64,000 nt of DNA from Micromonospora sp. Llam0 (GTDB taxonomy: Bacteria > Actinomycetota > Actinomycetes > Mycobacteriales > Micromonosporaceae). The stretch covers positions 558,001-622,000 of the forward strand of contig NZ_RJJY01000001.1 of NCBI RefSeq assembly GCF_003751085.1. Reading direction: 5' to 3'. The position numbers were made by a program, and so were the translations under genes. Shown here piece after piece: positions 62,310-64,000 of this stretch; position 1 is the first letter of the stretch, and each line of letters starts with the position of its first letter. The notes beneath the pieces were generated by a model. The model had not been told where the DNA came from. It worked only from the letters and a program-made list of their open reading frames with translations, and made no database searches.

Positions 62310-63358
62310 GCGCCTACACGCTGCCCCGTCACCTCGGCCTGCTCGCCGTCGGCGTGCTGGCGGTGCTGGCGTCGAGCTACCTGCTGGAGCCGTACCGGCT
62401 GTTCCAGGCCGCGACCGTGGCTGCCTTCCTCTGCGCCACCGCCGGCCTGACCGTCCTCACCGGCCTGAACGGGCAGCTCTCCCTCGGCCACGGTGCGCTG
62501 ATGGCGGTCGGCGCCTACAGCCTGGCGCTCAGCCAGCGTGCCCTCGCCGAGCGCGGCCTGACCGGCGGCGGCGCGCTGCCGATCTCGCTGCTGGCGGCGG
62601 TGCTGGTCACCACCGCCCTCGGCGCGGTGATCGGGGTGGCGGCCGCCCGCATCCGGGGTCCCTACCTGGCGGGCGTCACGCTCACCGTGGCGATCGCGGT
62701 GCCCGCGCTGACGGTCACCTTCAGTGGGGTCTTCAACGGCGAGCAGGGGCTCGCGGTGCCGCTCGCGCCACCGCCGGCCGTCCTCGGGCCGTACTTCCCG
62801 TACGAGCGGTGGCAGCTCTGGCTGGTGGCGGCGGTGACCCTGCTCGCGTTGCTGCTGCTGACGAACCTGGTCCGGAGCCGGTACGGCCGGCTGCTGCGCG
62901 CGGTCCGCGACGACGAGGTCGCCGCCGGTTTGGCCGGCCTGCCGGTTGCCGGCATCCGGGTGCTCGCCTTCGTGGTCAGCGCCGCCGCCGCCGGACTGGG
63001 CGGGGCGCTGCTCGCGTTGCTGACCCAGAACGTCTCCCCGGGAGCGTTCTCGCTGGCCCTGTCGCTCTCGCTGCTGACGGCGGTGGTGGTCGGTGGGCTC
63101 GGCCGGCTCGCCGGAGCAGCCTGGGGCGCGCTGCTGCTGGTGGCGTTGCCGGAGCTGACCCACAGCCTCGCCGAGGCGCTGCCGTTGACACCGGCGCTGG
63201 CGCACCGGATGGAGGGCAACCTGCCGTTGGCGATCTTCGGGCTCACCCTCGTCCTCGTCGTGATCGTCGCACCCGGTGGGGTGCAGGGACACCTGTCCCG
63301 GCTGGCCCAAGCCGCGTGGACCCGGCTGCCGCATCGGGCGGCACCACCGACCACCTGA
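62306..63358 (+). CDS. livM: LivM-type ABC transporter permease
   Basis: 350 residues from the GTG at 62306. Helices run from residue 8 on. ATAGLTVLTGLNGQLSLGHGALMAVGAYSL is the LivM hallmark and RYGRLLRAVRDDEVAAGLAGLPVAGIRVLAFVVSAAAAGLGGALLA the coupling region. It forms the membrane channel with LivH. Confidence 0.92.
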   Translation: MSAYTLPRHLGLLAVGVLAVLASSYLLEPYRLFQAATVAAFLCATAGLTVLTGLNGQLSLGHGALMAVGAYSLALSQRALAERGLTGGGALPISLLAAVLVTTALGAVIGVAAARIRGPYLAGVTLTVAIAVPALTVTFSGVFNGEQGLAVPLAPPPAVLGPYFPYERWQLWLVAAVTLLALLLLTNLVRSRYGRLLRAVRDDEVAAGLAGLPVAGIRVLAFVVSAAAAGLGGALLALLTQNVSPGAFSLALSLSLLTAVVVGGLGRLAGAAWGALLLVALPELTHSLAEALPLTPALAHRMEGNLPLAIFGLTLVLVVIVAPGGVQGHLSRLAQAAWTRLPHRAAPPTT

Positions 63359-63381
63359 CCACCCGACCACCGCACCGTCCG

Positions 63382-63440
63382 TGACCCGCACCTGCACTGA
63401 CCTGCACCTGCACTGACCCGCACCTGCACTGACCCGCACC
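63382..63440 (+). repeat. 16-bp direct repeats between livM and livK
   Basis: The unit TGACCCGCACCTGCAC occurs about 3.7 times in tandem (63382-63440), with one C-to-T change in the second copy. It contains stop codons (TGA) in one frame and is non-coding. It lies 25 bases after livM and 51 before livK. Confidence 0.8.
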
Positions 63441-63490
63441 GATCAAGCGCACCGTCACGATCACGCCAACACCGAGAGAGGTGTCCGTCG

Positions 63491-64000
63491 ATGTCACCCA
63501 CCCTTCGCCGCGGCCTCGCGTCCGCCGCGTCCCTGACCCTGCTTCTCAGTTTCGCCGCCTGCGGCGCCGATCCCGGTGACGGTTCCGGCGTCGCGACGCC
63601 CGGGGTCACCGACACCGAGATCGTGGTCGGCACCCACATGCCGTTGACCGGGCCGGCCTCGGCCGGATACTCCACGATCGCGCCCGCCACCCGGGCGTAC
63701 TTCGAGCACGTCAACGAGGCCGGTGGGGTGTACGGCCGGAAGATCGACTACAAGATCATGGACGACGGCTACAACCCGGCCACCACCCAGCAGGTGGTGC
63801 GGGAACTCGTCCTGCGGGACGAGGTCTTCGCCGTCCTCAACGGGCTCGGCACCCCGACCCACACCGGCGTGCTCGACTTCCTGCACACCAACCGGGTGCC
63901 CGACCTGTTCGTCGCCTCGGGCAGCCGTACCTGGGACCAGCCGCAGAAGTATCCCGGCACCTTCGGGTTCAACCCGGACTACATCGTCGAAGGGAAGATC
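63491..64000 (+). CDS. livK: LivK-type substrate-binding lipoprotein (3' end beyond window)
   Basis: The first 170 residues are visible. A signal peptide ends in the lipobox FAAC with Cys24. VTDTEIVVGTHMPLTGPASAGYSTIAPATRAYFEHVNEAGGVYGRKIDYKIMDDGYNPATTQQVVRELV is the start of a type I periplasmic-binding fold (Peripla_BP_6), used for branched amino acids, amides and aromatic or other acids. GAGAGG lies before the ATG. Given the dehydrogenase pair just upstream, a carboxylic acid degraded through CoA esters is a reasonable guess for the ligand. Confidence 0.9.
   Translation, partial: MSPTLRRGLASAASLTLLLSFAACGADPGDGSGVATPGVTDTEIVVGTHMPLTGPASAGYSTIAPATRAYFEHVNEAGGVYGRKIDYKIMDDGYNPATTQQVVRELVLRDEVFAVLNGLGTPTHTGVLDFLHTNRVPDLFVASGSRTWDQPQKYPGTFGFNPDYIVEGKI

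Noticed and set aside
63382..63440. 16-bp repeats considered as CRISPR or origin iterons
   Set aside because: No spacers, only ~3.7 tandem copies, no cas or replication genes nearby.

Overview
The window is high-GC DNA with strong GC bias at third codon positions, many GTG starts, dense ATGA/GTGA stop-start overlaps and almost no AT-rich spacers. Together with the order rimP-nusA-ylxR-infB-ylxP-rbfA-nrnA-(MATE)-truB-ribF-rpsO-pnp-M16 protease-dapB, the glycine-rich IF2, the actinobacterial methyltransferase (Methyltransf_19) and the SpoIIE/STAS regulators, this points to a chromosomal segment of an actinomycete, most probably Micromonosporaceae (inference, no database search was run).

Layout. 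(1) 1-6.4 kb, accessory: the left edge is filled by one very long minus-strand NACHT/STAND ATPase with two N-terminal membrane helices (C-terminus outside the window), followed by a yefM-yoeB toxin-antitoxin pair, gene fragments and a small tyrosine phosphatase. (2) 6.5-7.05 kb: rnhA. (3) 7.1-19.7 kb: a complete 4-hydroxybenzoate/protocatechuate (beta-ketoadipate) pathway. Minus strand: pobA, then pcaI-J-H-G-B-D-C and an IclR regulator. Plus strand, divergent: an SsuABC/TauABC-type ABC importer and pcaF. Matching 15-bp palindromes resembling PcaR sites lie in front of both transcription units. pobA makes protocatechuate, PcaHG opens the ring, PcaB/C/D give beta-ketoadipate, PcaIJ and PcaF yield succinyl-CoA and acetyl-CoA. 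(4) 19.9-31.9 kb: signalling and housekeeping genes: methyltransferase, PAS-GGDEF-EAL protein, DUF309, membrane protein, a 1260-residue kinase/receiver/SpoIIE/RsbW-like fusion, a STAS protein, map, a PadR regulator, a DUF4439 protein and a Tat-type lipoprotein. (5) 32.2-49.3 kb: the conserved translation/RNA core listed above. (6) 49.3-57.1 kb, accessory: acetyltransferases, a GT87 membrane mannosyltransferase-like protein, a four-gene minus-strand GPP34 operon ending in a broken acetyltransferase, a divergent lower-GC XRE/TPR regulator behind a concentric palindrome, a DUF2855 protein and a secreted cutinase/PET-hydrolase-type enzyme. (7) 57.2-64 kb: a heteromeric-type pair of acyl-CoA dehydrogenases, then a livG-F-H-M-K importer operon behind a TetR-type operator; livK runs off the right edge.

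No rRNA, tRNA, CRISPR array, insertion sequence or prophage was recognised. Intrinsic terminators appear as long GC-rich, sometimes nested, hairpins without clear U tracts, as usual in this group. Coordinates of starts were chosen from Shine-Dalgarno position, stop-start overlap and family alignment as noted per gene.
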